A stretch of DNA of 64,000 bases from assembly GCF_030813495.1 (NCBI RefSeq), contig NZ_JAUSUI010000009.1, forward strand, positions 1 through 64,000, in the 5' to 3' direction. Shown here one piece after another: positions 10,052 through 19,998 of the stretch (positions are counted from its first letter, which is position 1; each line of letters opens with the position of its first letter). Below the pieces are notes generated by a model, which did no database searches, was not told where the DNA came from, and saw nothing but the letters and a program-made list of their open reading frames with translations. The translations under genes and the position numbers were made by a program. The DNA comes from Ancylobacter polymorphus (lineage in GTDB: Bacteria > Pseudomonadota > Alphaproteobacteria > Rhizobiales > Xanthobacteraceae).

Positions 10052-10723
10052 ATGGTCTACGCGTTCGATTACGACTGGATCGCACAATACTGGCCGGTGC
10101 TGCTCAAGGGCACCGCCATCACGGTCGAACTCACCCTCGTCGGCGGCGTTCTCGGCGTGGCGCTCGGCGTCGCCTGCGCCTGGGCGCGCGCCTACGGCCC
10201 GACATGGTTGCAAGGGATCGTCGCCGCCTATGTCGAACTGATCCGCAACACGCCTTTCCTGATCCAGCTGTTCTTCATCTTCTTCGGCCTGCCCGCGCTC
10301 GGCGTGCGGATGGGCGAATTGGAGGCCGCCAACCTCGCCATGGTGGTCAATCTCGGCGCCTATAGCTGCGAGATCGTGCGTGCCGGCCTGCAGGCGACGC
10401 CGCGCGGCCAGTTCGAAGCCGGCGCGAGCCTTGGCATGAGCCGTCTCCAGACATTCTGGTACGTCGTGCTCATCCCCTCCCTCCAGCGCATCTGGCCCGC
10501 GCTGTCGTCGCAGATCGTCATCGTGATGCTGGGCTCGGCGGCGGTGTCGCAGATCGCGGCCGAAGACCTCACCTTTGCCGCGAACTTCATCCAGTCGCGC
10601 AGCTTCCGCGCCTTCGAATCCTACTTCGTCGCGACGCTGATCTATCTCCTGCTTGCCATCCTCCTGCGCCAGTTGCTGCGTGGGATCGGTTGGACGCTGT
10701 TCCCCAAGCGCGCCGCATTGTGA
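10052..10723 (+). CDS. Polar amino acid ABC transporter, permease 1
   Basis: A 223-residue inner membrane permease of the HisMQ/GlnP type. It starts after a strong GGAGGTGAG ribosome site. Several hydrophobic spans are evident, with the EAA signature of this family around EAGASLGMSRLQTFWYVVL, which contacts the ATPase. The early ELIRNTPFLIQLFFIFFGLP segment is typical for this permease family. It would pair with the second permease ten bases downstream to form the heterodimeric channel. Confidence 0.9.
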   Translation: MVYAFDYDWIAQYWPVLLKGTAITVELTLVGGVLGVALGVACAWARAYGPTWLQGIVAAYVELIRNTPFLIQLFFIFFGLPALGVRMGELEAANLAMVVNLGAYSCEIVRAGLQATPRGQFEAGASLGMSRLQTFWYVVLIPSLQRIWPALSSQIVIVMLGSAAVSQIAAEDLTFAANFIQSRSFRAFESYFVATLIYLLLAILLRQLLRGIGWTLFPKRAAL

Positions 10724-10733
10724 GGATCGGTCC

Positions 10734-11393
10734 ATGAACGATTTCACCACCTGGGATATCGTGCGCAACCTCCTGCTCGCGGCGCGCTGGACCATCGTGC
10801 TGTCGCTGGTCTCCTTCATGGGCGGCGGCATCGTTGCGGGGATCCTGTTGTTTCTGCGCATCGGCAGCAGCCGCGCGGGCCGGATCTTCGTGCAGGGCTA
10901 TGTCGAGCTGTTTCAGGGCACGCCGCTGCTGATGCAGTTGTTCCTCGCTTTCTTTGGCCTCGGGCTGTTCGGCGTGAATGTGCCGGCATGGCTCGCTGCC
11001 GGGTTGGCGCTGATACTGTGGAGCGCAGCCTTCCTTACCGAAATCTGGCGCGGCTGCGTCGAATCCATCGTGCGCGGCCAGTGGGAGGCGTCCTCCAGCC
11101 TCGGCATGGGTTACGTGCAGCAGATGCGCCATGTCATCCTGCCGCAGGCGCTGCGCATCGCCGTGCCACCGACCGTTGGCTTCTCGGTGCAGGTGGTGAA
11201 GGGCACGGCGCTCACCTCCATCATCGGCTTTGTCGAGCTTTCGAAAGCCGGGACGATCGTAACCAACGCGACCTTCCAGCCTTTCACCGTCTACGGCCTC
11301 GTCGCCCTCATCTATTTCTGCCTGTGCTGGCCGCTCTCCAAATCGTCTCAGATCCTTGAGAGGAAGCTCAATGTCGCTCATCGAAATCACTGA
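10734..11393 (+). CDS. Polar amino acid ABC transporter, permease 2
   Basis: A 219-residue permease. The start ATG 10734 was chosen because it follows a GAGGATC site and gives the MNDFTTWDIVRNLLLAARWT beginning typical of the family; the in-frame upstream sequence overlaps the previous gene. Family marks include YVELFQGTPLLMQLFLAFFG and the EAA loop EASSSLGMGYVQQMRHVILP. It forms the channel with the preceding permease and overlaps the ATPase gene start by 23 bases, indicating coupled translation. Confidence 0.9.
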   Translation: MNDFTTWDIVRNLLLAARWTIVLSLVSFMGGGIVAGILLFLRIGSSRAGRIFVQGYVELFQGTPLLMQLFLAFFGLGLFGVNVPAWLAAGLALILWSAAFLTEIWRGCVESIVRGQWEASSSLGMGYVQQMRHVILPQALRIAVPPTVGFSVQVVKGTALTSIIGFVELSKAGTIVTNATFQPFTVYGLVALIYFCLCWPLSKSSQILERKLNVAHRNH

Positions 11394-12096
11394 GGTGAAG
11401 AAGCGCTTCGGCTCGAACGAAGTGCTCAAGGGCATCAACCTCGATGTGGACCCGGGCGAGGTGATCGCCATCATCGGCAAGTCGGGATCGGGGAAGTCGA
11501 CGCTGCTTCGCTGCATAAACGGGCTCGAGACCATTGATGAGGGCTCGATCTCCGTCGCCGGTGCCCAGCTTCTGCCGGACGAGCTTCACCTCAAGGCACT
11601 GCGTTTGAAGGTCGGGATGATCTTCCAGCAGTTCAACCTGTTCCCGCATCTCACCGCAGGGCGCAATGTGATGCTCTCGCAGATGGTCGTGAAAAAGACG
11701 CCGGCGGCCGACGCAGAAGCAATGGCGCGCAAGATGCTGGAGCGTGTCGGGCTCGCGCAGAAGTTCGATGCTTATCCCGACCAGCTCTCCGGCGGCCAGC
11801 AGCAACGTGTCGCCATTGCCCGCGCGCTCGCCATGCAGCCCATCGCCCTGCTCTGCGACGAGATCACCTCGGCGCTCGACCCGGAGCTCGTCAACGAAGT
11901 CCTCGCGGTGGTGAAAGAACTGGCCTCGGAGGGTATGACGCTTCTCATGGTGACGCATGAGATGCGTTTCGCGCGCGACGTCTGCTCGCGTGTCGTCTTC
12001 ATGCATCAGGGCCGGGTACACGAGATCGGACCGCCCGAGGCGGTATTTTCCTCTCCGCAGACGCCCGAGCTTCAGCAATTCCTCGGCGTTTTGTGA
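11371..12096 (+). CDS. Polar amino acid ABC transporter, ATPase
   Basis: A 241-residue ATP-binding subunit. ATG 11371 follows GAGAGGAAGC and begins [14 protein letters not shown]. Walker A is GKSGSGKST, the Q-loop is in [11 protein letters not shown], the ABC signature is [16 protein letters not shown], Walker B is [12 protein letters not shown] and the switch histidine is in MVTHEMRFA. Length and all motifs are normal for GlnQ/HisP-type ATPases. It is the last gene of the importer operon. Confidence 0.93.
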   Translation: MSLIEITEVKKRFGSNEVLKGINLDVDPGEVIAIIGKSGSGKSTLLRCINGLETIDEGSISVAGAQLLPDELHLKALRLKVGMIFQQFNLFPHLTAGRNVMLSQMVVKKTPAADAEAMARKMLERVGLAQKFDAYPDQLSGGQQQRVAIARALAMQPIALLCDEITSALDPELVNEVLAVVKELASEGMTLLMVTHEMRFARDVCSRVVFMHQGRVHEIGPPEAVFSSPQTPELQQFLGVL

Positions 12097-12321
12097 GGCG
12101 GACGCACAATGGGTAAAATTTTACTATTAGGAGAAGGCGCTCATTTCTTGATTTGTGCGCGTTTCACTCACGTCAAAGCTCGCAGAAATCAATCGGTACT
12201 GCGAAGCCGGCGGCACGCGATACATGATTGCACGCTCTTGAATCCGTTTATATCGGGATTCTTGTAGAATTTGTGCGTGGAGGCTTCTCAATCGTCCCTG
12301 CTGCGTGCGGTGACGATCGGG
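12097..12321. promoter_or_regulatory. AT-rich intergenic region with dyad GAATCC–10–GGATTC
   Basis: Downstream of the importer, base composition drops. An inverted repeat GAATCC (12240–12245) and GGATTC (12256–12261) surrounds an AT-rich spacer, upstream of the aminotransferase remnant at 12322. It looks like the control region of a gene that has since decayed. No intact reading frame is present. Confidence 0.3.
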
Positions 12322-12549
12322 ATGAAGGCGGTCTGTCCCGGTCCGGCGCTCAAGGTTCGGCCCGCGCATTTCGCAGGCCGCGCGCGAGCGCGGGCTGATC
12401 GTGCGCGCCATGCCCATGGCGACATTCTCGGCGTCGCGCCGCCGCTGGTGATGAATGAGGGGGAGATCGACGAAATGGTCGAGATGACGCGCGCCGCCCT
12501 TCGCAAGGTCACCGATAAGCTGGTGGCAGCAGGACATGCGCTGGCCTGA
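12322..12549 (+). pseudogene. C-terminal remnant of a class III aminotransferase, two frameshifts
   Basis: Only the last quarter of a PLP-dependent class III aminotransferase can be recognised. Read with two compensating shifts, the order is PALK (frame 1), then FGPRISQAARERGLIVRAMP (frame 2, from 12356 to about 12415), then HGDILGVAPPLVMNEGEIDE (frame 1) to the stop at 12547–12549. This is the usual C-terminal pattern of omega-amino-acid transaminases, where the small-domain motif ends in GDILGFAPPL and a helical tail. The catalytic lysine region is missing. Its position just after an amino acid importer suggests it was once part of that catabolic operon. The identification is by pattern recognition of two adjacent frames. 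Confidence 0.6.
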
Positions 12550-12612
12550 TGGCCGGCAGCGTCAATCGGGCATAACGGGCAAGGCCCGGCTTCCAAAATT
12601 CAGGGGACCAAG

Positions 12613-12684
12613 ATGCTACACTGCCGCGCCGTCTCGATCTTCACCTGGGCCTTCTCCCTCAGCCTGCTCGCCGGCACCGCCTGA
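12613..12684 (+). pseudogene. Orphan signal-peptide stub, probably truncated exported protein
   Basis: ATG 12613 follows an AGGGGACC ribosome-like site and encodes 23 residues, MLHCRAVSIFTWAFSLSLLA then GTA and a TGA stop. This has the shape of a signal peptide (basic residue, hydrophobic core, small residues before a cut) with nothing behind it. Together with the aminotransferase remnant just upstream, it looks like the leftover start of a periplasmic binding protein gene after a deletion. A genuine micropeptide is the alternative, less likely. Confidence 0.35.
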
Positions 12685-12849
12685 CCTGCCGTTGTTTCCC
12701 ACCGAAGCGGAAGGCCAGCCGTCAGAGCTTGCCACCCGTAGGAGTGACGAGAAGATGGAGGCCGCCTCCATCCGACAGATTGAAAGGTTTCTTCGTCGCC
12801 TTGGCCTGGCGGATTGCGACGTCTGTCAACGGCATTGGAGGCGCCCTTT

Positions 12850-12918
12850 GTTGGCATCGCGATTTGTTGGCATCCGCGAATGCCAACGAACATGCCAACA
12901 AATTTCCCGAATGCCAAC
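12850..12918. repeat. Array of five GTTGGCAT/ATGCCAAC octamers
   Basis: Two direct copies of GTTGGCAT (12850–12857, 12866–12873) are followed by three copies of its reverse complement ATGCCAAC (12880–12887, 12892–12899, 12911–12918). Centre-to-centre spacings are 16, 14, 12 and 19 bases. The array lies about 95 bases beyond the 3' end of tRNA-Phe. Such clusters are typical of integrase arm sites, iterons or multi-site operators; no protein that would use them is nearby. Confidence 0.7.
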
Positions 12919-13010
12919 GAGCCCCGGAGAGCCGCCGCGAGCCTCGAATTCAGCTAAGTCGAGGAAATGTCCCGCTTTTGAGCTTTCTAGAGCCACCTAA
13001 AGCGGGGAAA

Positions 13011-13086
13011 TGGTGCCCAGGGACGGAGTCGAACCGCCGACACTGCGATTTTCAGTCGCATGCTCTACCAACTGAGCTACCTGGGC
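13011..13086 (-). tRNA. tRNA-Phe (GAA)
   Basis: The minus strand folds into a full cloverleaf: acceptor stem GCCCAGG with CCTGGGC, D arm GCTCAGTTGGTAGAGC, anticodon loop CTGAAAA giving GAA, T arm with GGTTCGACTCC, and an encoded ACCA end at 13011–13014. It lies after yacG in the transcription direction. Its 3' flank (lower coordinates) carries gene debris and the octamer array, as expected for an integration hot spot. Confidence 0.97.
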
Positions 13087-13126
13087 GTAGCCGGCAACGG
13101 CTGCAAGCCGTGCGGAGCGGGCGGGT

Positions 13127-13487
13127 TATAGAGTCTCGGCTGCGCCCTGTCCATATGTCATGAAACGGAAATTCAGCCTGTCCCCAGCCGTGTCATCCAC
13201 GGCCGGCGCCGCCCGGTAGCGCGCCGTCCGGTGCCGCTTGCGGCGACCGGCGCGCGCCGGTCGTGGCAAGCGGGCGATGCGCAAAGCCGCCGGCGGTGGG
13301 CGAGCGGGCGACGTTCCTTGCATCAGCTTCGCGCTGGGCGGAGCGGTCCCGTGCGCGCGGGGGATAGGTGGGCTCGCCCCCTGTGGTCTGCCAGTCCGCG
13401 GATCGCGTCACGGCACATGTCTTGTCGGCCCGGAGCCGGGGAGCGACGGGTAGTCCGGCCGGGGGGGCGGTGGGACGACGGGCGGCT
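13127..13487. other. GC-rich intergenic, no gene
   Basis: Upstream of tRNA-Phe and downstream of the IS481 fragment in minus-strand direction. Several short open frames exist but none has a recognisable motif. It may be the eroded remainder of the IS481-type element, but I cannot align it to the rest of a transposase. Confidence 0.4.
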
Positions 13488-13747
13488 CATGCGCCGATGT
13501 CGCAGACCCTCCACGGCCTGGACCGTCGCGGCCGGGGTCGCAGGCGGTCTGCTGACCGGCGCCGAGCTCCTGTCGTGACCATACGCTCGCGGCCGGCCCG
13601 GAACGGCGCCAGCCACTTGTCGGCCGTACGCTCCGAAACCCCCGCAGCGTCGGCCGCGGCGCCGGCGCGCGAGCCCTCATCGCACACCCGCCTCACCAGA
13701 AGGATTCGACCATGAACGGTCATCCGCGCATTCTCGTGCATGTTCAT
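13488..13747 (-). pseudogene. IS481-family transposase, N-terminal fragment with frameshift
   Basis: The fragment begins MNMHENARMTVHGRILLVRR and continues with AAGVSERTADKWLAPFRAGR, the helix-turn-helix opening of IS481 transposases. Near 13580 the frame shifts and homology continues in another frame as DRSSAPVSRPPATPAATV then QAVEGLRHRRM, matching the linker and second helix-turn-helix of the family. The DDE catalytic core is absent. The upstream sequence (13748–13836) contains a TGTTCATCCAGG-like end that may be the element's left boundary. A dead relic; not mobile by itself. Confidence 0.7.
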
Positions 13748-14028
13748 CCGGGCGCTCCGGTCAGGGTTGGTTGGCTTCGCAACCCCAGCCTCACATCCCG
13801 GACCTGGATGAACACTCTTCATAGCTTGCACAGCTAGATGGTGCCCGAGCCTTCTTCCCCAGCCGGAGCCGCCGGGCTCACGGAGAGGCGGCGGTGCTGG
13901 CTCAGGCCGGGGCGCGGCCCGGGGCCCGGCGCGGGAACCCTCGGGCCCTGCCGCACCCCGCGCCATCCTTCCATCCCGAGACAGCGGTACGGCGCCTCAA
14001 GACCTCGGACGCCGCCGGCAAGTCCCCT
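13748..14028. other. Intergenic between IS481 relic and yacG
   Basis: About 280 bases of GC-rich sequence. The part near 13790–13836 may hold the terminal repeat of the IS481-type element. No coding region with a start, ribosome site and family motif is visible. Confidence 0.4.
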
Positions 14029-14238
14029 TCAGCCCTCGCGCGGCGGCTTGGGGGCGAGGGAAGGCTCCTCGCCGTCCTCGTCGTCGTTTTCCGTGACCGG
14101 GATCGCATAGACCCCGGTCAGCCAGCGGTTGAGATCGACATCGGCGCAGCGCGCAGAGCAGAAAGGGCGGTACTTTTCAACCATCGGCTTGCCGCAGATC
14201 GGGCAGGGCTTGCCGCCGGCGGCACTGGCGGCGCTCAT
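14029..14238 (-). CDS. yacG: DNA gyrase inhibitor YacG
   Basis: A 69-residue zinc-ribbon protein. The start ATG (14236–14238) overlaps the maf stop in an ATGA arrangement. The four zinc ligands are clear: CPICGKP and [14 protein letters not shown], i.e. C-x2-C then C-x3-C, followed by the family's Trp and an acidic tail ([10 protein letters not shown]). YacG binds GyrB and inhibits gyrase in Escherichia coli. Neighbours maf and hisD follow the conserved alphaproteobacterial order. Confidence 0.92.
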   Translation of the reverse strand: MSAASAAGGKPCPICGKPMVEKYRPFCSARCADVDLNRWLTGVYAIPVTENDDEDGEEPSLAPKPPREG

Positions 14239-14858
14239 TCCGGGTGGCCCCAGCGCTTGTAGACCGGGAAACGCTCGCCCCCCAGCAGCGCCACGGTTTC
14301 CGCCAGCGGCAGGCCGACCACATTGGTGTAGGAACCGACCAGCTTGACCACGAACACGCCGGCGAGGCCCTGAATGGCGTAGCCGCCGGCCTTGCCCTCC
14401 CATTCGCGCGACGCGATGTAGGCGTCCATTTCTTCGCGCGAGAGGCGCTTGAAGCGCACCCTTGTCTCGACAAGGCGCGTGCGCACGCCGCCCTTCGGCG
14501 TCATCAGCGCAAGGCCGGTATAGACGCGGTGGGCGCGGCCGGAGAGCAGGCGCAGGCAATCCGCCGCCTCTTCGGCAATGTCCGGCTTGGGCAGGATGCG
14601 GCGTCCCACCGCCACCACCGTGTCGGCGGCGAGCAGGAAAGCGCCCTCATGCTGGTCCATGGCGCGGCGGCGCGCATCGGCGGCGTCCAGCTTCTCGCGG
14701 GCCAGCCGCAGCGCCAGCCGGCGGGGCAGTTCGCCGCGCTCGGGCGTCTCGTCAATATCGGCGGGCAGAAGGGCGTCGGGTTCGATTCCGGCCTGGGCCA
14801 GCAGCGCCAGGCGGCGCGGCGAACCCGAGGCCAGCACCAGTGTCGGGCGGGCGCTCAC
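14235..14858 (-). CDS. maf: Maf-like nucleoside triphosphate pyrophosphatase
   Basis: A 207-residue cytosolic house-cleaning enzyme that hydrolyses non-canonical nucleotides. The start is GTG (14856–14858) with AAGGAG seven bases upstream. Family marks: [19 protein letters not shown] at the N-terminus, [15 protein letters not shown] in the nucleotide pocket, and [12 protein letters not shown] near the C-terminus. Length is normal. It is coupled to yacG by a four-base overlap. Whether it prefers dTTP/UTP or modified bases cannot be fixed by eye. Confidence 0.93.
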   Translation of the reverse strand: MSARPTLVLASGSPRRLALLAQAGIEPDALLPADIDETPERGELPRRLALRLAREKLDAADARRRAMDQHEGAFLLAADTVVAVGRRILPKPDIAEEAADCLRLLSGRAHRVYTGLALMTPKGGVRTRLVETRVRFKRLSREEMDAYIASREWEGKAGGYAIQGLAGVFVVKLVGSYTNVVGLPLAETVALLGGERFPVYKRWGHPE

Positions 14859-14952
14859 GCGGTCACTCCTTTGCGCCGGCGGGCCGGCGGGGCAATCGGC
14901 CGGCAGGCTAGAGCATGTGGGGGGAAAACGGAACGGCCTTGCCGCCGCCGGC

Positions 14953-15441
14953 TCATTTCGGCCGGAAGCGGGCGCGGATCCGCCGTTCCAGCTCGTCGCG
15001 AACCTCGCGATAGGCGTCGAGCCGCTGCTCGCGGTTGCCGCTGGCGAGCGTCGGGTCGGGCGTCGGCCAGTATTCCACGTCGATGGCGTTGGTGCGGGTC
15101 AGCTCCAGCGCGCGGTGATGGGCATCGGGCGAAAGGGTGATGACGAGATCGAAGCCGAGCCCCTCATTCTCTTCCAGTTCCTCCAGCGTCTGCGGCCGGT
15201 GGCGGGAGAGGTCGAGCCCCACTTCGTCGATGGCGGCGGTGACGAACGGGTCGGTCTCGCCCTTCATCACCCCGGCGGAGCCGACATAGAGCGAGCGGCC
15301 GAACAGATGGCGCGCCAGCACCGCCGCCATGGGGGAGCGCACGCAGTTCTGCCCGCACATGAACAGAACCGATTGCGGCCGCTCGCGGCGTGCGGCCGGC
15401 GCGGGGCCGGGGGAGGCGTCGGCGGAGGCGGGCGGCGCCAC
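14953..15441 (-). CDS. Low-molecular-weight phosphotyrosine phosphatase / ArsC-like protein
   Basis: A 162-residue protein. GTG at 15439–15441 is chosen because it lies two bases after the UPF0262 stop; the longer open frame upstream simply overlaps that gene out of frame. After a Pro/Ala-rich leader of about 27 residues comes [20 protein letters not shown], which carries the C-x5-R-S phosphate loop of LMW-PTPs. [17 protein letters not shown] and the [10 protein letters not shown] segment (catalytic Asp region, here DPT) complete the fold. It belongs to the conserved hisD–UPF0262–phosphatase set; its physiological substrate is unknown. Confidence 0.85.
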   Translation of the reverse strand: MAPPASADASPGPAPAARRERPQSVLFMCGQNCVRSPMAAVLARHLFGRSLYVGSAGVMKGETDPFVTAAIDEVGLDLSRHRPQTLEELEENEGLGFDLVITLSPDAHHRALELTRTNAIDVEYWPTPDPTLASGNREQRLDAYREVRDELERRIRARFRPK

Positions 15442-15443
15442 GC

Positions 15444-15938
15444 TCAGCCTTTCCAGTGCAGCGCGCAGACCAGCGTGAACAGGCGCCGGGCCGTGCCGAA
15501 ATCGAGGGCGATCTTGTCCTTCAGCCGCTCGCGCAGCAATTCGGAGGCCTCGTTGTGCAGGCCGCGCCGGCCCATGTCGATGGCTTCGATCTGCGACGGG
15601 CTGGCGGTGCGGATGGCGGAATAATAACTCTCGCAAACCATGAAGTAGTCCCGCACCACACGCCGCAGCGGGCTGAGCGAAAGCTGATGCTGCACAACCG
15701 GCGCGCCGTCCTCGCGGGTGACATCCAGCACCAGCCGGCCCTCATTCAGCGCGATGGCGAGGCGGTAGGGGCCGGGGGCGGGGTCGCCGAGCGGGGCGAA
15801 GCTGTTTTCCGCCAGCAGATCATAGATGGCGACAGCCCGCTCATGCTCGACATCGACATTGGAGCGGCCGATGGAAGCGCCGTCCAGCGTTACCGCCGAC
15901 AGGCGGCGGGTTTCGGCATGGGGATCCGCGTCGCCCAT
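15444..15938 (-). CDS. UPF0262 family protein
   Basis: A 164-residue protein of the conserved UPF0262 family, found almost only in alphaproteobacteria next to hisD. Recognisable parts are [18 protein letters not shown], the [20 protein letters not shown] helix and [13 protein letters not shown] at the end. No signal peptide or membrane span; no enzyme motif is known. It is ten bases after hisD and almost abuts the phosphatase gene, so all three are cotranscribed. Biochemical role unknown. Confidence 0.9.
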   Translation of the reverse strand: MGDADPHAETRRLSAVTLDGASIGRSNVDVEHERAVAIYDLLAENSFAPLGDPAPGPYRLAIALNEGRLVLDVTREDGAPVVQHQLSLSPLRRVVRDYFMVCESYYSAIRTASPSQIEAIDMGRRGLHNEASELLRERLKDKIALDFGTARRLFTLVCALHWKG

Positions 15939-15948
15939 CGCCGCCCCG

Positions 15949-17241
<1,293 letters not shown>

Positions 17242-17424
17242 GGCGGGGTCCTACGGGTCGGCAAGCGGCACGTCGGCGGCGGCTTCCCTGCCGGCCGTCG
17301 CCCCGACGCCGCAGGGGGCGTCAGGTCGCGCGGGGCGCCGCTGCCTGTTCTCCTGTCCTATCGCAACCGGGCTTGCCGAAGACAAGGACATTCGCAAGGA
17401 GCGCGCGCGGCGGGCGTGGCGCTC

Positions 17425-17904
17425 TCACGCCTCGTGGCAGGGCGTTCCCTTGGCGTCCCAGGCGGGGCCGAGATCTTCCAGCCCGGCTTCCATGCACTCG
17501 ACATCGAGCTGCACCTCGCCGCCGCCGGAGAACAGGAAGGTGACGATGCCGGAGGGGGCGTCGATCTCCTGGAAAGTGACCGCCAGCAGGTTGAGCACGC
17601 CCTGTTTCTTCTTGAGGTCGATGCCGCGCACCCGGGCGCCCAGCACACGCTCGAAGCGGAGCCCCGCCCGGCGGCGCACGCAGGGACCGACGGCCGCCGC
17701 CGCCGCGCCAATGGGCGCGTCGGCATCGGCCATTGCCTCGGCCTGGATCGCCTTTTCCCAGTCGAAGCGGTTGGCGAGCAGCACGAAGCGCCGCTCCTTC
17801 GGCAGGAAGGTCATGTCGCCGATCGCGACCACTGCGTCCTGCAGATGCACCGAGAGGACCGCGAGGTCCTCGCTGTCCAGCGCCACCAGCTTCAAACCGG
17901 CCAT
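17425..17904 (-). CDS. DUF2948 family protein
   Basis: A 159-residue conserved alphaproteobacterial protein. It begins MAGLKLVALDSEDLAVLSVH and contains DMTFLPKERRFVLLANRFDW and the acidic ending QLDVECMEAGLEDLGPAWDA typical of DUF2948. No signal peptide, membrane span or catalytic motif. It is always seen between murA and hisD, as here. A 183-base gap separates it from hisD. Function unknown. Confidence 0.88.
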   Translation of the reverse strand: MAGLKLVALDSEDLAVLSVHLQDAVVAIGDMTFLPKERRFVLLANRFDWEKAIQAEAMADADAPIGAAAAAVGPCVRRRAGLRFERVLGARVRGIDLKKKQGVLNLLAVTFQEIDAPSGIVTFLFSGGGEVQLDVECMEAGLEDLGPAWDAKGTPCHEA

Positions 17905-18009
17905 GTCATTCTCTCCGCCGCCTCACTCGCGGCACAGATGGCGCCGCAGCCCCGCTCCGGCAAGGGGTTGCGGAAGACCAAGGGGCTGCGGAAGACTGCG
18001 TAGCCGGGC

Positions 18010-19299
18010 TCAGCCCGCCAGGCGCTCGATTTCGGCGCCACAGGCGGAGAGCTTCTCCTCCAGCCGCTCGAAGCCGCGATCGAGGTGATAGACGCGGTGG
18101 ATCATGCTCTCGCCCTCGGCGGCGAGCGCGCCGATGACCAGCGACACCGAGGCGCGCAGATCCGTGGCCATGACCGGGGCGCCCTTCAGCCGCTCCACTC
18201 CCTCGATGGTGGCGGTCTCGCCGTCGAGATGAATGCGGGCGCCGAGCCGGGCGAGCTCCTGCACATGCATGAACCGGTTCTCGAAGATCGTCTCGGTGAT
18301 GTGCGAGGTGCCGCGGGCCCGGGTGGTCAGCGCCATCAGCTGCGCCTGAAGGTCGGTGGGGAAGCCGGGGAAAGGCTCGGTCGTCACCGTCACCGGGGAG
18401 ATGCCGGCGCCGTTGCGCTTCACCCGCAGCCCCTCATTGGAAACGGAAATTTCAGCCCCCGCCTCGCGCAGCGTGTCGAGCGCCGTCTCCAGCAGGTCGG
18501 CGCGCGCGCCGGAGAGCAGCACGTCGCCCCCGGTCATCGCCACCGCCATGGCATAGGTGCCGGTCTCGATACGGTCGGGCAGCACGCTGTGGCGCGCGCC
18601 GCGCAGCCGCGGCACGCCGGTGATGCGGATGGTCGAGGTGCCCTGTCCCTCGATGCGCCCGCCCATGGCGTTGATGCAGTCGGCGACATCGACGATCTCC
18701 GGTTCGCGCGCGGCGTTCTCGATGACCGTCTCGCCGTCGGCGAGGCTCGCCGCCATCAGCGCGGTATGGGTGGCGCCGACCGTCACCTTCGGGAAGACGA
18801 TGCGCCCGCCCTTCAGCCCCTTCGGCGCGCGGGCCAGCACATAGCCCGCGTCGATCTCGATCTCGGCGCCCAGCGCTTCCAGCGCCGCGATATGCAGGTC
18901 GACGGGGCGCGTGCCGATGGCGCAGCCGCCGGGCAGCGAGACCTTGGCCTCGCCCATCCGCGCCAGCAGCGGGCCGATGACCCAGAAGCTCGCCCGCATC
19001 TTGGACACCAGCTCATAGGGCGCGGTGGTGTCGACGATCACCCGCGCGTCGATCTCCAGCGTCTGCCCGGCATTGGCGTCGTCGCCGCGCCGCTTGCCGT
19101 TCACCGTGATGTCGATGCCATGATTGCCGAGGATGCGCTGCAGCTGCGAGACATCCGCGAGACGCGGCACATTTTCCAGAATGAGCTTCTCGTCGGTGAG
19201 CAGGCCGGCGACCATCAGCGGCAGGGCGGCGTTCTTGGCGCCGGAGATCGGGATCGTCCCGTTGAGCGGATTGCCGCCGACGATGCGGATGCGGTCCAT
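18010..19299 (-). CDS. murA: UDP-N-acetylglucosamine 1-carboxyvinyltransferase
   Basis: A 429-residue cytosolic enzyme, first committed step of peptidoglycan synthesis and target of fosfomycin. ATG at 19297–19299 gives the canonical [20 protein letters not shown] start; the frame stays open far upstream but without homology. The active-site loop [15 protein letters not shown] keeps the PEP-binding Cys, so the enzyme should be fosfomycin-sensitive in principle. Other marks are [24 protein letters not shown] and [17 protein letters not shown]. Length equals the family norm. It heads the conserved minus-strand block. Confidence 0.97.
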   Translation of the reverse strand: MDRIRIVGGNPLNGTIPISGAKNAALPLMVAGLLTDEKLILENVPRLADVSQLQRILGNHGIDITVNGKRRGDDANAGQTLEIDARVIVDTTAPYELVSKMRASFWVIGPLLARMGEAKVSLPGGCAIGTRPVDLHIAALEALGAEIEIDAGYVLARAPKGLKGGRIVFPKVTVGATHTALMAASLADGETVIENAAREPEIVDVADCINAMGGRIEGQGTSTIRITGVPRLRGARHSVLPDRIETGTYAMAVAMTGGDVLLSGARADLLETALDTLREAGAEISVSNEGLRVKRNGAGISPVTVTTEPFPGFPTDLQAQLMALTTRARGTSHITETIFENRFMHVQELARLGARIHLDGETATIEGVERLKGAPVMATDLRASVSLVIGALAAEGESMIHRVYHLDRGFERLEEKLSACGAEIERLAG

Positions 19300-19465
19300 G
19301 AGGTCAGGTACTCCTTCAGCGCACGACAGCGGGCGCGACCCGCGCGATCCGGTCGCGTCCGGCGCCTGTCGGCAGCGGCATGTCTGGGCGATGGGGCCGA
19401 TTCGTGGCGCCCCATCCTTGTTCCCGTCATCTTTAGCGCGGGGCGCGGCCTGCGACAACGCGCGC

Positions 19466-19657
19466 TCATGCCTCCCCGTCGGAGGGACCTGGCGTCTGCG
19501 GCCGCGTCCCAGCGTGCGGCGGCTCGCAGAGGGCGGTCGCCTCGCCCGCCGGCGGAATCTCCCTGCGCCCGCGCGCCTGCTGCTTGCGCCGGGCGAGATT
19601 GGCGCGCAGCGCGGCGGCGAGCCGCTCGGCCCGCTCGGTTTCCCCCTCGCCACTCAT
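19466..19657 (-). CDS. Small conserved Arg/Ala-rich protein upstream of murA
   Basis: A 63-residue frame whose ATG (19655–19657) follows GGAGGCGGA. The core [20 protein letters not shown] is a basic amphipathic helix that I recognise from short hypothetical proteins placed just before murA in other Rhizobiales; the rest is a variable Pro/Thr-rich tail. It lies 166 bases upstream of murA on the same strand. Alternatively it is an unexpressed open frame. No function known. Confidence 0.55.
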   Translation of the reverse strand: MSGEGETERAERLAAALRANLARRKQQARGRREIPPAGEATALCEPPHAGTRPQTPGPSDGEA

Positions 19658-19923
19658 TCCGCCGCCTCCGCGTCACGTTTCGCCACCGGCACGCCTTGTT
19701 GGCCGGTGATCGGAACTTCTACTGTGCCCCGCCTATGGGCGGAAGGGCCGGCCCGCGACCGGCGGGTGAGTGGCCTTGGACGCGCCGCGCCGCTGCGGCT
19801 TGTCCACGGCATGCACAGGCTTTGCGGATGGCTTTGGGGATTTGCACGGCGGACGCTTGCGCCGACCGGCACACTGTGGCAAACGTCCCCGCGCCTTGGT
19901 GGCCCTGCCCACCAAAAGCGGGC

Positions 19924-19998
<75 letters not shown>

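Noticed and set aside
12729-13163. Open frame of about 144 codons running across tRNA-Phe
   Set aside because: Its only recognisable part, GTESNRRHCDFQSHALPTEL, is the well-known false translation of a tRNA gene's complementary strand.
15444-15636. N-terminal extension of the phosphatase gene to 15636
   Set aside because: It overlaps the UPF0262 gene out of frame and adds 65 low-complexity residues; the GTG at 15441 directly after the UPF0262 stop fits better.
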